DNA of 64,000 bases from DATFTE01 sp963840665 (GCA_963840665.1 CAWIZO010000005.1:186001-250000); one strand, 5' to 3'. Shown: positions 33,546-43,400, numbered from the stretch's first letter. Translations and numbers: made by a program. The notes: generated by a model not told the origin, from the sequence alone.

Positions 33546-34718
33546 ATGGCACTGGAAACAACTTTCTATCGCGATCTTGCTTACGTATTCGGCGCGGCCG
33601 TGGCCGGTGGTGCCGTGGCCAAGGCTTTGCGCCAGCCGCTGATTCTGGGATACGTGCTGGGCGGGATTCTGATCGGGCCATTCACTCCGGGTTTTCAGGT
33701 TCATGAACTCCATGAATTCGAATTGCTGGCGGAAGTTGGAGTGATGCTGCTGATGTACTCGATTGGGCTGGAGTTTTCCTTTCGCGAGTTGTTGCAGGTG
33801 AAGTGGATCGCGATTCTCGGCGCGCCGATCGGGATCGCGCTTTCCATCCTGATGGGATACGGAGCCGCCCGACTTTTAGGCTGGAGCTCGGTGCAAGGTG
33901 TGGCGGTTGGAGCGGTAATCGCCGTAGCCAGCACTATGGTGCTCTCGAAATTCCTGGCGGAGATGGGAGAGTTGCGAAGCTTGCAAGGGCAGGTGATGAT
34001 CGGCATCACACTGGTTGAGGATTTGGCAGTAGTGATGCTGACCGTGTTACTGCCATCGTTCACTGACATTAGCCCTGACAAAGTCCGAGGGGTGGTGTTT
34101 GCGGTCGGCAAGGCTTTATTGATTCTGACGCCCGTGATTCTGATCGCGGCTAAGCTCGTGCCCAAGCTGATGAGAAGGGTTGCGGCTAAGGGCAGCGAAG
34201 AGCTGTATTTGCTGGTCGTGCTGGCTTTAGGATTCGCTACCGCTGCGATCACGCAGGCGGTGGGCCTGTCATTGGCGCTGGGAGCGTTCCTGGCGGGCAT
34301 GATTGTGAGCGAAGCCGAGATGACGCACCGCATGCTGCACCAACTGCTTCCCTTGCGAGATGCGTTCGTAGCGTTGTTTTTCGTAACTATTGGAGCGCTG
34401 GTTGATCCGAGAGTTCTGATTTCGCACCCGACCTTGTGGATCTCGATCGTGGTGATGACGATGGCCGGCAAGTTTGTCATCTGGACGCTGGTGGTCTGGA
34501 TCTTTCGCTATCCATTTCGTACCGCTTTGCTGGTAGGCGTGGGGCTGACACAGATCGGCGAGTTCTCGTATGTACTGGTACGGGTGGCGCGCGACGCCCA
34601 ACTAGTGGGAAACGACGTCTACAACGCTACCCTCGCGGCATCAGTGGTTACGATCGTATTGAACGGGCTCTTGCTGCGCGCCGTGCGGCCCCACCCCACC
34701 AAGACTGCCGCTGCCTGA
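33546..34718 (+). CDS. CPA2-type monovalent cation:proton antiporter
   Basis: An inner-membrane protein of 390 aa with about twelve membrane segments. The ATG at 33546 follows AAGGGGTG. Family marks are LRQPLILGYVLGGILIGPF, YSIGLEFSFRELLQV, STMVLSKFLAEMGE, the ion-site region TLVEDLAVVMLT, GLSLALGAFLAGMIVSE and LTQIGEFSYVL. The C-terminal TrkA-N/RCK domain found in KefB/KefC is missing, so this is a membrane-domain-only form that exchanges K+ or Na+ for H+. The gene is divergent from the ureohydrolase; sucA follows after 57 bases. Confidence 0.9.
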   Translation: MALETTFYRDLAYVFGAAVAGGAVAKALRQPLILGYVLGGILIGPFTPGFQVHELHEFELLAEVGVMLLMYSIGLEFSFRELLQVKWIAILGAPIGIALSILMGYGAARLLGWSSVQGVAVGAVIAVASTMVLSKFLAEMGELRSLQGQVMIGITLVEDLAVVMLTVLLPSFTDISPDKVRGVVFAVGKALLILTPVILIAAKLVPKLMRRVAAKGSEELYLLVVLALGFATAAITQAVGLSLALGAFLAGMIVSEAEMTHRMLHQLLPLRDAFVALFFVTIGALVDPRVLISHPTLWISIVVMTMAGKFVIWTLVVWIFRYPFRTALLVGVGLTQIGEFSYVLVRVARDAQLVGNDVYNATLAASVVTIVLNGLLLRAVRPHPTKTAAA

Positions 34719-34775
34719 CGGGCTAGCCGAATCCGGGACACAATCGCCGTCATCCTTTATTCTAGTAGTGAATTT

Positions 34776-37274
34776 ATGGCGACAAAATCAAAGGCACTGA
34801 CGGGCTCCGGCGCGACCGGAGTATTGGAAGCAACGAACGGCGAGCGCGAGCGTGTGTTTGAAGCATTCCGGCGATGGGGATATCTGGAAGCGGATTTGGA
34901 TCCGTTGGGATTTCTGCGTCCGGTGGCTTATCCCGAGTTGCAGATTTCGGGTGAGGCAGCGCGCGAAGCTCGCAGCATTTATTGCGGGACCGTGGGGGTC
35001 GAGTTTGCGCACATTGCCGATCCCGAGCGGCGGCGCTGGATTCAGGAGCAGATGGAGGCGACGCCTGCACCGGTTGATCAAGCGCGAGTATTGGATCTCT
35101 TAATTCGCGGAGATCTGTTTGAGCAGGTGCTGCAACAGCGCTACCTGGGAACCAAGCGCTTCTCGCTGGAGGGGGTCACTGCGTTGTTGCCCCTGGTGGA
35201 CGAGATTCTGGATGTCGCAGGGCAGCAAGGCGCGGTTGAGTTGGTGATGGGGATGAGCCATCGCGGACGTCTCAACGTGATTGTGCACGTCGCGAAGCGT
35301 CCGGCAGAGGAAGTGTTTGCCGGGTTTGAAGACGTCGATCCGCGGAGTGTCCTGGGCGGCGGCGACGTCAAATATCACATGGGCGCGACCGGCGAGTACG
35401 AGACACGCAGCGGCGCGAAGATTCACATCCACCTGGTTTCGAATCCCAGCCATCTGGAAGCGGTCGATCCGGTTACTGTCGGCAGGACGAAGGCCAAGCA
35501 GGATCGCGCAGGCGAGGGCGGAGACAAGAAATTTCTGCCACTGCTTGTGCACGGCGATGGAGCTTTCGCCGGCCAAGGGATTTTCGCCGAGACGTTGAAC
35601 TACGCTGACCTTCCCGGATACACCGTAGGTGGCACGGTTCATGTCATCGTGAATAACTTGCTGGGATTCACGACGCTGAGCCGCGAGCTGCAGTCCGCGC
35701 GATTCTCGGCGCAGTTGGCGCGACGGCAGGAGATTCCCATCTTCCATGTGAATGCCGAAGACGTCGACGCCGTCGTGCGCGTGGGACGCATAGCGCTTGA
35801 GTATCGCTATAAGTTCGGCAGCGATGTGGTCATCGACATGATCGGGTACCGGCGGCATGGACACAGCGAAGTGGATGATCCGACGGTGACCCAGCCACTG
35901 CTCTATAAGGCGATTAAGGATCATCCGCCGCTGTGGGAGATTTATGCCGAGGACAGCGAAGCCGCAAACGCGCAAGATCGGGTGAACGCGATTAAGGCGG
36001 AGTTGGAAGCGGCGCAGAAACAAGCGGGAACACTGACCAAGAAGCCTACCCTGCGAGATTTGCCCAGCTATTGGGACAAGTTTGAAGGCGGGCGGTACAA
36101 GTCCGAATACGAAGTGAGTACCGGTTTGCCTGCGAGTGAACTGCAACAGTTGACCGAGCGGCTGACGACGTATCCTGCGGGTTTTCACATTCACCCGAAG
36201 GTGAAGAAGCTTCTGGAACAGCGGGCTGAAATGGGAGCGGGTAAGCGGCCCGTCGATTACGGAATGGCCGAGGCTTTGGCCTTCGCGAGCTTGGTGAAAG
36301 CTGGCACGCCGGTGCGGTTGAGTGGACAGGATTGCCGTCGCGGGACGTTCAATCAACGGCATTCCATGCTGCTCGACGTCGAGAACGAGCAGGAATATGT
36401 ACCGCTCGAGAACATTTCGTCGGGTCAGGCGCGATGCGACATTTATAATTCGACACTTTCCGAAGCCGGTGTGCTCGGCTTCGAATATGGCTATAGCCGC
36501 GACTATCCGGAAACGCTGGTCTTGTGGGAAGCGCAGTTCGGCGATTTCGCGAACGTCGCGCAGGCGGTGATTGATCAGTTCGTGAGCGCGGGCGAAGACA
36601 AGTGGGGATTACTGTCAGGCGTCGTTCTGCTTCTTCCGCATGGCTATGAAGGACAAGGGCCGGAGCATTCAAGCGCGCGCATTGAGCGGTATCTGCAATT
36701 GGCGGCGCGCGACAATTTTCAGGTCTGCCAGCCGTCGAATGCAGCGCAGTACTTCCATTTGCTGCGGCGGCAAGCGTTGCGGTCCTGGCGGAAACCGTTG
36801 GTGGTGTTTACGCCGAAGAGCATGCTGCGGCATCCGGATGCGTCCTCGCCGATTGAGGACTTCACGAATAAACGGTTCGAGACCGTGATCGCCGATTCAT
36901 CAGTTACCGACGCGAAACGTATATTGATCTGCACCGGAAAAATTGGTCACGAGTTGGCGATTGAGCGCAGGAAGAGAAAAGATGACAAAACGGCGATCAT
37001 ATTTCTGGAGCAGATGTATCCATTCCCGGAAGAAGAGCTGACGATGGCGATCGATCAGCATCAGTCGGCGCGCGAAGTGGTGTGGGTGCAGGAAGAGCCA
37101 GCCAACATGGGAGCCATGTCGCATGTGATGCCGCGCCTGCGGCGCGTGGCGGGAGAGCGCGCTGTGCTTTCGGTAAAGCGATCGGCGAGCGCGAGTCCGG
37201 CAACGGGTTCCGCCAAGGCGCATGAAATGGAGCAGAAGACGATTCTGACGCTGGCATTCGACATGAAATCGTAA
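34776..37274 (+). CDS. sucA: 2-oxoglutarate dehydrogenase E1 component
   Basis: A protein of 832 aa, about 100 residues shorter than Escherichia coli SucA. The thiamine-diphosphate E1 decarboxylates 2-oxoglutarate in the TCA cycle and passes the succinyl group to lipoyl-E2. Motifs: YCGTVGVEFAHI, RFSLEGVTALLPLVDEIL, MSHRGRLNVIVHV, GDVKYHMGATGEYE, HLVSNPSHLEAVDPV, LVHGDGAFAGQGIFAETLN (ThDP/Mg site) and YGFEYGYSRDYP-like LGFEYGYSRDYPE. A PEDTA-like E2-binding N-terminal peptide is not obvious. No ribosome site precedes the ATG. sucB and lpd are not adjacent, so the complex is assembled from separate loci. Confidence 0.95.
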   Translation: MATKSKALTGSGATGVLEATNGERERVFEAFRRWGYLEADLDPLGFLRPVAYPELQISGEAAREARSIYCGTVGVEFAHIADPERRRWIQEQMEATPAPVDQARVLDLLIRGDLFEQVLQQRYLGTKRFSLEGVTALLPLVDEILDVAGQQGAVELVMGMSHRGRLNVIVHVAKRPAEEVFAGFEDVDPRSVLGGGDVKYHMGATGEYETRSGAKIHIHLVSNPSHLEAVDPVTVGRTKAKQDRAGEGGDKKFLPLLVHGDGAFAGQGIFAETLNYADLPGYTVGGTVHVIVNNLLGFTTLSRELQSARFSAQLARRQEIPIFHVNAEDVDAVVRVGRIALEYRYKFGSDVVIDMIGYRRHGHSEVDDPTVTQPLLYKAIKDHPPLWEIYAEDSEAANAQDRVNAIKAELEAAQKQAGTLTKKPTLRDLPSYWDKFEGGRYKSEYEVSTGLPASELQQLTERLTTYPAGFHIHPKVKKLLEQRAEMGAGKRPVDYGMAEALAFASLVKAGTPVRLSGQDCRRGTFNQRHSMLLDVENEQEYVPLENISSGQARCDIYNSTLSEAGVLGFEYGYSRDYPETLVLWEAQFGDFANVAQAVIDQFVSAGEDKWGLLSGVVLLLPHGYEGQGPEHSSARIERYLQLAARDNFQVCQPSNAAQYFHLLRRQALRSWRKPLVVFTPKSMLRHPDASSPIEDFTNKRFETVIADSSVTDAKRILICTGKIGHELAIERRKRKDDKTAIIFLEQMYPFPEEELTMAIDQHQSAREVVWVQEEPANMGAMSHVMPRLRRVAGERAVLSVKRSASASPATGSAKAHEMEQKTILTLAFDMKS

Positions 37275-37311
37275 GATCCACCACAGAGACACAGAATCAC
37301 AGAGAGGACCT

Positions 37312-37923
37312 TTATTTTTCTTGGGGTCGTTCAGTTACTGGCTTCTCTCCTGCGCCCGGCAGCCGCACTTTCGCTCCTCCTGCGGCTTCATCTTTCAGCA
37401 AAATCTCAGTGTTCGGATAGGCGTAGATGGTGGGCGCATGGTTTTGCATGAGGCCTCCCGTGTCGGCGGTGGGACCGTAGTTGCTATGCAGATCGTGAGC
37501 TAACATGCGCAGCATCGCCATTTGTTGGCCGCGATGATGGGCAGTGTGATTCAGGCGGCGGGTCATTACCCAGGCGCGCGAGCGGCGGACGTCAAAGAAC
37601 GTAACAATTTCTTCCCACCAAGTGTCATTCTTATCTTTCAGCACGGCGAGGCGTTTGGCGCTATCTTCGGCGTAGCGCTTCATGAATTCCATACGCGTCT
37701 CGGATTTCGGCAACGGCGGCGCGCTGACGTCGATGCCCAGCATGGTGCGAAACCAAAGGTCTTCACTCACACATTGGTGAACCATTTGTTCGTGGACGCT
37801 GCGTCCGCGGGGGTCAGTGGGATGCGGACGGAAGGGCAGATCCGTGTCTTTAAATTCGCTCCAGACGCTGACGACCTTTTCGCGCTCGGTGGCGTAGGTT
37901 TCAACGAGAAAATCGTAAGGCAT
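37312..37923 (-). CDS. DinB family protein
   Basis: A four-helix-bundle protein of 203 aa. DinB-type metal-binding histidines are seen in EQMVHQCVSEDLWF and RLNHTAHHRGQQMAML. The family includes damage-inducible proteins and bacillithiol- or mycothiol-dependent transferases, but most members have no assigned reaction. The C-terminal 50 residues (after NHAPTIYAYPN) form a Pro- and charge-rich tail that is not part of the bundle. It is convergent with sucA. Confidence 0.85.
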   Translation of the reverse strand: MPYDFLVETYATEREKVVSVWSEFKDTDLPFRPHPTDPRGRSVHEQMVHQCVSEDLWFRTMLGIDVSAPPLPKSETRMEFMKRYAEDSAKRLAVLKDKNDTWWEEIVTFFDVRRSRAWVMTRRLNHTAHHRGQQMAMLRMLAHDLHSNYGPTADTGGLMQNHAPTIYAYPNTEILLKDEAAGGAKVRLPGAGEKPVTERPQEK

Positions 37924-37996
37924 GGGGGACCTCGGCTTCAGGCTCTAGGTTACTGATGCTCGAACGCGGCAAATGGTACCCTAATTCCCCAATTGC

Positions 37997-40066
37997 ATGG
38001 CACGTGCAAAGACAGTTTCGCTTCGCGTTGCGATCGACACCGGAGGCACGTTTACCGACTGCGTGTGGGTGGAGCGCGGGCGAGTGCGGATGGTCAAGGT
38101 ATTCTCGACTCCTCAAGACCCATCGCGAGCGATTGTCAAAGTACTCGAGAAGATTGGCGTCACGGGTTCACTGGTCTTGCTGCATGGCACGACCGTCGGG
38201 ACCAATACGCTTCTGCAGCGCAAAGGTGCGAGAGTAGCACTGGTCACCACTGAGGGATTCGAAGACGCCATTGAGATCGGACGGCAGGCGCGTCCTAAGC
38301 TTTACGATTTTTTCTTCGATCGTGTCGAGCCGCTGGTGGCGGCAGACATGCGATTCCGGCTGGGAGAGAGGACGGATGGGCAGGGCGACGTACTGCTATC
38401 GCCTTCCCAGACCGAGTTGGAAGCTCTCTCCAGGAAAATCGAGCAGAAGGGTCCAGAGGCGATTGCGGTTTGCCTTCTCTTCTCGTTTGCGAATGCCGAA
38501 AATGAACAAGCCGCGGCTAGCGCGTTGAAGAAACTAGGCGTCCCTCTTTCTGTATCGCATGAAATCCTGCCGGAGTTCCGCGAATATGAGCGCATGAGCA
38601 CGGTGGCGATGAATGCGTACCTGCAGCCGGTCATGCAACGCTATCTAGGAAATCTACGGGACAGTGTGCGGTCCTTCCCTCAGAAGCTAAAGCCCAAATC
38701 TCCGGCAGTTGGCGGCACGGCTGAAGCCGTGCCCTTCCCGCACGCGAAGATGTTTGTAATGCAGTCAAATGGCGGCATCACCGGCCTGGAGTCGGCGGCG
38801 AGAGAACCGGTGCGCACCGTGCTTTCGGGCCCAGCGGGAGGCGTGGTGGGAGCGGCGGCCATGGCAAGGCGCAGCGGGTTCGACCGCATCATCTCTTTTG
38901 ATATGGGTGGCACCTCGACGGACGTTGCACTTGTGGATCGCGAAATGCGAACTGGCAGCCAGGCTGAGGTAGCGGGACTGCCCGTGGGAGTGCCGATCCT
39001 CGACATTCACACAGTAGGCGCGGGCGGCGGTTCGATCGCGCGCTTCGACGCGGCGGGGGCGTTGCGCGTGGGGCCTGAGTCGGCGGGGGCAGATCCCGGT
39101 CCAATTTGTTACGGGCGCGGCACGCAGCCAACCGTGACGGACGCCAATCTGCTTTTGGGAAGGCTTCAACCAAAGCGCTTTCTGGGCGGGGACTTCACGC
39201 TCGACCTGGAGCGGACACGGAGCGTGACTGCCGAGTGGCTGAAGAAGACGCGCAGCGCGATGAGTCTCGAGCAATTCTCGGCCGGCGTGATTCGCGTTGC
39301 GAACGCGACCATGGAAAAGGCGATTCGCGTGGTTTCGATCGAACGGGGATATGATCCGCGGGAATTTGCGCTGGTTGCTTTTGGTGGAGCGGGCGGCCTG
39401 CATGCCTGTGAACTTGCGGAGGCGCTGGGGATTCCGCAGGTCATCGTGCCGGCGCTCCCGGGAGCGCTGTCTGCATTCGGCATTCTAGTAAGCGATGTGG
39501 CAAAAGATTATTCGCGCACGGTTTTGTGGCGGGTTTCCGAAAAGCTTCCGGTCAGCGAGTTGAAGAAAGAATTCGCGACATTGCGGAAACGCTCCGAAGG
39601 CGATTTTCGCGCGGAAGGCTGGGTGGGGAAACTCCAACACGCCTTCAGTGTGGACTTGCGATATCGCGGACAAGGATACGAGTTGAATGTTCCTTATTCC
39701 CCGCGGCTCATCCAGAGTCTCCGGAAGGCGCATGAGCGGCGATACGGTTATGCCTATCCGGACCGCGAGGTAGAACTGGTCACGCTTCATTTGCGAACGA
39801 CGTTGCGATCTCCGCAGGCGGAACTGGGAGCGAACAGCAAGGGTGTCCAGGTTCAAGGAACCAAGGGCGAACGAACACAACTATTTTTTAGCGGCAGGAA
39901 AGCTTTGTCCACGATTTACGGGCGAGAGGAGTTGCAAACCGGCAAAGTCTACCGAGGCCCGGCAGTGGTGACAGAGTACAGCGCCACAACCGCCGTGCCG
40001 CCAGGCAAGGCTTTCCGGCGGGACATTGCGGGAAACCTGATCATCCGGATCGGAAAATCGCGGTGA
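37997..40066 (+). CDS. hyuA: Hydantoinase/oxoprolinase family, subunit A
   Basis: A protein of 689 aa. Start ATG 37997. Hydant_A_N region: VAIDTGGTFTDCVWV, LLHGTTVGTNTLLQRKGA, VTTEGFEDAIEIGRQ. The catalytic ATPase-like domain follows: FVMQSNGGITGLESA, SGPAGGVVGAAAMA, SFDMGGTSTDVALVD and DIHTVGAGGGSIARFD, then ADPGPICYGRG. These enzymes open five-membered lactam or imide rings (5-oxoproline, hydantoins) with ATP, usually with a HyuB partner; none is adjacent. Residues about 239-247 (GGTAEAVPFPH) are encoded by a palindromic repeat that also occurs between genes at 11354, inserted in a surface loop ahead of the MFVMQSNGG strand. Confidence 0.9.
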   Translation: MARAKTVSLRVAIDTGGTFTDCVWVERGRVRMVKVFSTPQDPSRAIVKVLEKIGVTGSLVLLHGTTVGTNTLLQRKGARVALVTTEGFEDAIEIGRQARPKLYDFFFDRVEPLVAADMRFRLGERTDGQGDVLLSPSQTELEALSRKIEQKGPEAIAVCLLFSFANAENEQAAASALKKLGVPLSVSHEILPEFREYERMSTVAMNAYLQPVMQRYLGNLRDSVRSFPQKLKPKSPAVGGTAEAVPFPHAKMFVMQSNGGITGLESAAREPVRTVLSGPAGGVVGAAAMARRSGFDRIISFDMGGTSTDVALVDREMRTGSQAEVAGLPVGVPILDIHTVGAGGGSIARFDAAGALRVGPESAGADPGPICYGRGTQPTVTDANLLLGRLQPKRFLGGDFTLDLERTRSVTAEWLKKTRSAMSLEQFSAGVIRVANATMEKAIRVVSIERGYDPREFALVAFGGAGGLHACELAEALGIPQVIVPALPGALSAFGILVSDVAKDYSRTVLWRVSEKLPVSELKKEFATLRKRSEGDFRAEGWVGKLQHAFSVDLRYRGQGYELNVPYSPRLIQSLRKAHERRYGYAYPDREVELVTLHLRTTLRSPQAELGANSKGVQVQGTKGERTQLFFSGRKALSTIYGREELQTGKVYRGPAVVTEYSATTAVPPGKAFRRDIAGNLIIRIGKSR
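38714..38739. repeat. REP-like palindrome inside hyuA
   Basis: GGCACGGCTGAAGCCGTGCC is a perfect 20-base palindrome-like element, followed by CTTCCCG. A copy differing by one missing base lies in the msrP-msrQ gap at 11354-11378 with the same CTTCCCG tail. It is translated in frame as part of HyuA. Confidence 0.7.
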
Positions 40067-40108
40067 CAGTCGCGATCACTAGGTAACCTGAGAGGCGACG
40101 GCTACAAT

Positions 40109-40807
40109 ATGCACGTGAAACCAAGCATTTTTGTAGTGGAAGATGATCCCGACATCTCGCGATTGGTGCGTCACCACCTAGAGGCCGCCGGATTTGCTGT
40201 CAAGGTATTCCCCACCGGCGTCGCCGTGGTCAGCGAATCGGAAAAACAAAAGCCGGTTCTTTTCGTTCTCGACATCATGGTTCCGGGCAAAGACGGTCTG
40301 GAACTCTGCCGGCAGATTCGGCAGGCTCCGACTTTGGCCGCGACTCCCGTCATTTTTCTGACCGCGAAGAGTGGCGAGGCAGACCGGATCCTGGGGCTCG
40401 AGTTGGGTGCGGACGACTACATTCCGAAGCCCTTCAGCCCGCGCGAACTGGTAGCGCGAGTGAAAGCCGTGCTGAGGCGGTTTGAGCGCCCGCTGCCCCA
40501 GTCGCCGATTCGCGTGGGTGATATCGAGATTGACCCCAGCGCCATGACCCTCATCGTGCGCGGCAACTCGATCACCACCACGGCAACCGAGTTTCGTCTG
40601 CTCGATTACTTCGCGCGCCATCTGGGACGCGTTTTCACCCGCGATCAATTGCTCGATTCGGTGTGGCGCGATACCGCCTACGTCACTCCGCGTTCAGTGG
40701 ATGTGTATGTGCGGCGCATCCGCGAAAAAATTGAGCCGGACCCTGAGAATCCGCGCTATCTGAAGACGGTGAGAGGCGCCGGATACCGCTTCGAGGCGCC
40801 CAAGTGA
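40109..40807 (+). CDS. phoB: PhoB/OmpR-family response regulator
   Basis: A protein of 232 aa: receiver domain (residues 1-120: VVEDDPDI, phospho-acceptor Asp in FVLDIMVPGKDG, switch Thr in IFLTAKSG, Lys in DDYIPKPFSPREL) and winged-helix DNA-binding domain (TATEFRLLDYFARHLGRVFT, YVTPRSVDVYVRRIREKIE, RGAGYRFE). Its stop overlaps the start of the sensor gene by four bases and a PhoU homologue follows, so control of phosphate acquisition is the likely role. The pst transporter is not in the window. TACAAT at 40104-40109 could be a -10 hexamer, but it overlaps the start codon. Confidence 0.88.
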   Translation: MHVKPSIFVVEDDPDISRLVRHHLEAAGFAVKVFPTGVAVVSESEKQKPVLFVLDIMVPGKDGLELCRQIRQAPTLAATPVIFLTAKSGEADRILGLELGADDYIPKPFSPRELVARVKAVLRRFERPLPQSPIRVGDIEIDPSAMTLIVRGNSITTTATEFRLLDYFARHLGRVFTRDQLLDSVWRDTAYVTPRSVDVYVRRIREKIEPDPENPRYLKTVRGAGYRFEAPK

Positions 40808-42531
40808 GAAGCCGGATCTTCCTGAAGTTGCTGGCGATCTTTGTGCTGGTAATTGGTGCAGCAACGTTGACCTTCGATCTATCGATTCAAGGCGCCTGGG
40901 AAAATTCCCTGCGTCAGGAGATCGAGCGCAACCTGCGGGAAAAGACGCTGATGTTCGCCCACCGGGTGAACGCCGACAATACTCACGATCTGCAAAATAT
41001 TGCTTCGCAGGAAGCGCAGGCGGCCGGCGCGCGCGCCACCGTGATTGATGCGGACGGCAAGGTGCTCGCGGATTCTGAAGCGAACGCGGCATCGATGGAG
41101 AACCACGCCCACCGGCCGGAATTCGTGGCCGCACTCAAGGGCGACGTGGGGATGGACACCCGGCGCAGTCACACGATTGGAATTCCGTTTCTCTATGTGG
41201 CGGCTCCAATCTCTGGCGGCGCTGTGCGTTTGGCGTACCCGTTGTCGGACGTAGAGACCGCCACGGCGCGGGTCCACCACACCCTCTGGTTGGGATCGGG
41301 CATCGCGTTCGCCGTGGCCGTACTGTTGGCAGGAATCACTGCGCAATTGACTGCGCGGCGCTTGCAACGGATTGTGCAGTTTGCCGGACGCATCTCCAAT
41401 GGTGACCTGACGGCGCGCGTCAATGAAAGTTCGACGGATGAAGTCGGCCTGGTTGCCGGCGCACTCGATATTACCGCGCAACGGCTGGAAAGCAGTTTTG
41501 CCGCCTTGCAGACGAGCCAGCACCAGCTTGAGACCCTGCTAAACAGCATGCAGGATGCCGTCATCGCCGTCGGCGAGGATGAACGCGTGCAATGGGCGAA
41601 CCAGATGATGAGCCGGTTGGTGCCGCAGGGCGCGCGATTGAATGCGCCTATTGTAGAGACGGTGCGCGATCCCGATTTCCTGCGCGTGGTGCGAGGTGCA
41701 AGCGAGACTCGCCGCGTCTGCGCGGCGCGCGCTTCGTCGGTTGTACGGGGACGGACATTTGACGTAACCGCCGCGCCTTTGCCGGGCGGCGGCGCCGTGG
41801 CTGTGCTGCGCGATCTTACCGAGACTGAGCGCGTCGAAAAAACGCGGCGGGACTTTATCGCCAATGTGTCGCACGAGCTGCGGACGCCGCTGACGTCGAT
41901 CCAGGGATACACAGAAACGCTGCTGGATGGCGCTCCCGAGAGCGACCATTCGCGCGAGTTCCTGGAAATTATTCGCAAGAACGCAGCGCGCATGTCACGG
42001 CTCACGGAAGACTTGCTCACTCTAGCTCGGGTGGAATCGGGCGAGCAGCGTTTTGATGTAGAGCCCGTCGGTTCGGGAGAACTGCTGCAGGAGGCCATAC
42101 AGAGTTTCCGCGAAGTGGCGCGGACCCACGGCATTGAACTCAAAGTAGAGGACACGGCTCAGGCAGAAGTAAATGCGGATCGCGAAGCCGTCCACCAGGT
42201 TTTCTCGAACCTGATAGACAATGCCCTCAAATACGGAGGATCTGGCGGGGCGATCGTGCTTGGGGCGCGTCTGTCTCCGCGCGGAGTGGAGTTTTACGTA
42301 CAGGACTTCGGACCAGGAATTCCTTCCGAACACCTGCCCCGATTATTCGAGCGGTTCTACCGCGTCGACAAAGCACGCTCGCGCGAATCCGGAGGAACCG
42401 GATTGGGGTTAGCGATCGCTAAACACATTGTTCTGGCCCACGGAGGAGCGATCGGAGCGGAAAGCGAACTGAATCACGGTTCGCGGTTCCTGTTCACTCT
42501 GCCTCTGGCGCCGGTTGAAAGACCGGCGTAG
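40804..42531 (+). CDS. phoR: PhoR-like membrane sensor histidine kinase
   Basis: A protein of 575 aa starting at a GTG that overlaps the phoB stop. Order: membrane helix about residues 5-25, periplasmic sensor domain 26-155, second helix about 158-182, HAMP linker (RRLQRIVQFAGRISNGDLTA), PAS (LLNSMQDAVIAVGEDERVQW), HisKA with FIANVSHELRTPLTSIQGYT, and HATPase_c (FSNLIDNALKYGG, QDFGPGIPSEHLPRLFERF, GGTGLGLAIAKHIV). The periplasmic domain is larger than in proteobacterial PhoR, which has none or a small one, and resembles the single-sensor type of Gram-positive PhoR. It should phosphorylate the PhoB-type partner. Confidence 0.88.
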   Translation: MRSRIFLKLLAIFVLVIGAATLTFDLSIQGAWENSLRQEIERNLREKTLMFAHRVNADNTHDLQNIASQEAQAAGARATVIDADGKVLADSEANAASMENHAHRPEFVAALKGDVGMDTRRSHTIGIPFLYVAAPISGGAVRLAYPLSDVETATARVHHTLWLGSGIAFAVAVLLAGITAQLTARRLQRIVQFAGRISNGDLTARVNESSTDEVGLVAGALDITAQRLESSFAALQTSQHQLETLLNSMQDAVIAVGEDERVQWANQMMSRLVPQGARLNAPIVETVRDPDFLRVVRGASETRRVCAARASSVVRGRTFDVTAAPLPGGGAVAVLRDLTETERVEKTRRDFIANVSHELRTPLTSIQGYTETLLDGAPESDHSREFLEIIRKNAARMSRLTEDLLTLARVESGEQRFDVEPVGSGELLQEAIQSFREVARTHGIELKVEDTAQAEVNADREAVHQVFSNLIDNALKYGGSGGAIVLGARLSPRGVEFYVQDFGPGIPSEHLPRLFERFYRVDKARSRESGGTGLGLAIAKHIVLAHGGAIGAESELNHGSRFLFTLPLAPVERPA

Positions 42532-42674
42532 GCGTCTGGAAGATCCATGAAAATTCATACGCTTTTAACCAACTCTGTAAGCAAAAGCTTTATTCTTTCA
42601 CCTTGGGTACCAGCCCAAATCGACGATCAGGGGTAGAGCGGACTGCTTCAGCCCGTTTGCGGAGGAATGTGCGC

Positions 42675-43400
42675 ATGAGTACGGCCACCATTAAGAGTCC
42701 AGCGCCAGAACCCTCCTATGCACATCTGGTCCGGCGAACCATTGAAGCCTGTCAGGTAGCGAAGGAAGCTGCGGCGGCCGCAGCGGAGGGCATCGCGACC
42801 GGATCAGCGGTGCTGCTGAATACCATTCGGGTGCGCGAGAAGGAACTCGACACCTTCGATATGGAGATCGATGCCGGCGTTACCGCAGCGATCACCCAGG
42901 TGACGGAAGCGGAAGCTCGAGAGTTGCTCGCTTGCATGAAGTTCATGATCGGCTTAGAGCGCATTGGCGATCTCTTGCTCAGCTTTGCCAGCAGTGCGCA
43001 AGCGGTGGGCGGACGGCTGGATCCGCAAGATACTCGCGATCTCACGCAGATGGCAACCGTTCTCGAAAAGATGTTGAGCGATTCCGCAGAGGCGTTCAGC
43101 GCGCGCGACGTGAAAAAAGCCATCGATGTGTTGCGTGCGGATGCGGAGATGGATCGGTTGAGAAATCTGGTGTTCCTGCGCCACATTGAGAATCCAGAAA
43201 ATGTGCAGCGCCAAGCCAGCTTGCAGGTCATCTTCATGACGCAATCGCTGGAGCGAGCCGGCGATCACGCCAAGAATCTTGCCGAAGAAGTCTGCTTCGT
43301 AGTCAGCGGACACACCGTGCGCCACGTGATGATGGCTTACGACAAGCCTATCGAACAGATGTTTCTGGATTACTTGCGGCAGCGCGACGAGCGCCGGTAG
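42675..43400 (+). CDS. phoU: PhoU phosphate-signalling protein
   Basis: A protein of 241 aa with two three-helix PhoU repeats: LLACMKFMIGLERIGDLLLS in the first and VIFMTQSLERAGDHAKNLAEE in the second, each with the E(R)xxD metal-cluster motif. Start ATG 42675 behind GGAGGAA. In characterised bacteria PhoU links the Pst transporter to the PhoR kinase and represses the regulon when phosphate is plentiful. Co-directional with phoB-phoR, 143 bases downstream. Confidence 0.9.
   Translation: MSTATIKSPAPEPSYAHLVRRTIEACQVAKEAAAAAAEGIATGSAVLLNTIRVREKELDTFDMEIDAGVTAAITQVTEAEARELLACMKFMIGLERIGDLLLSFASSAQAVGGRLDPQDTRDLTQMATVLEKMLSDSAEAFSARDVKKAIDVLRADAEMDRLRNLVFLRHIENPENVQRQASLQVIFMTQSLERAGDHAKNLAEEVCFVVSGHTVRHVMMAYDKPIEQMFLDYLRQRDERR

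Noticed and set aside
35100..36362. 420-codon open frame opposite sucA
   Set aside because: Shadow of the SucA reading frame; no protein-like features.
37278..37305. CACAGAGACACAGA tract as an attachment or integration site
   Set aside because: No integrase, tRNA or second copy nearby; simple low-complexity repeat.
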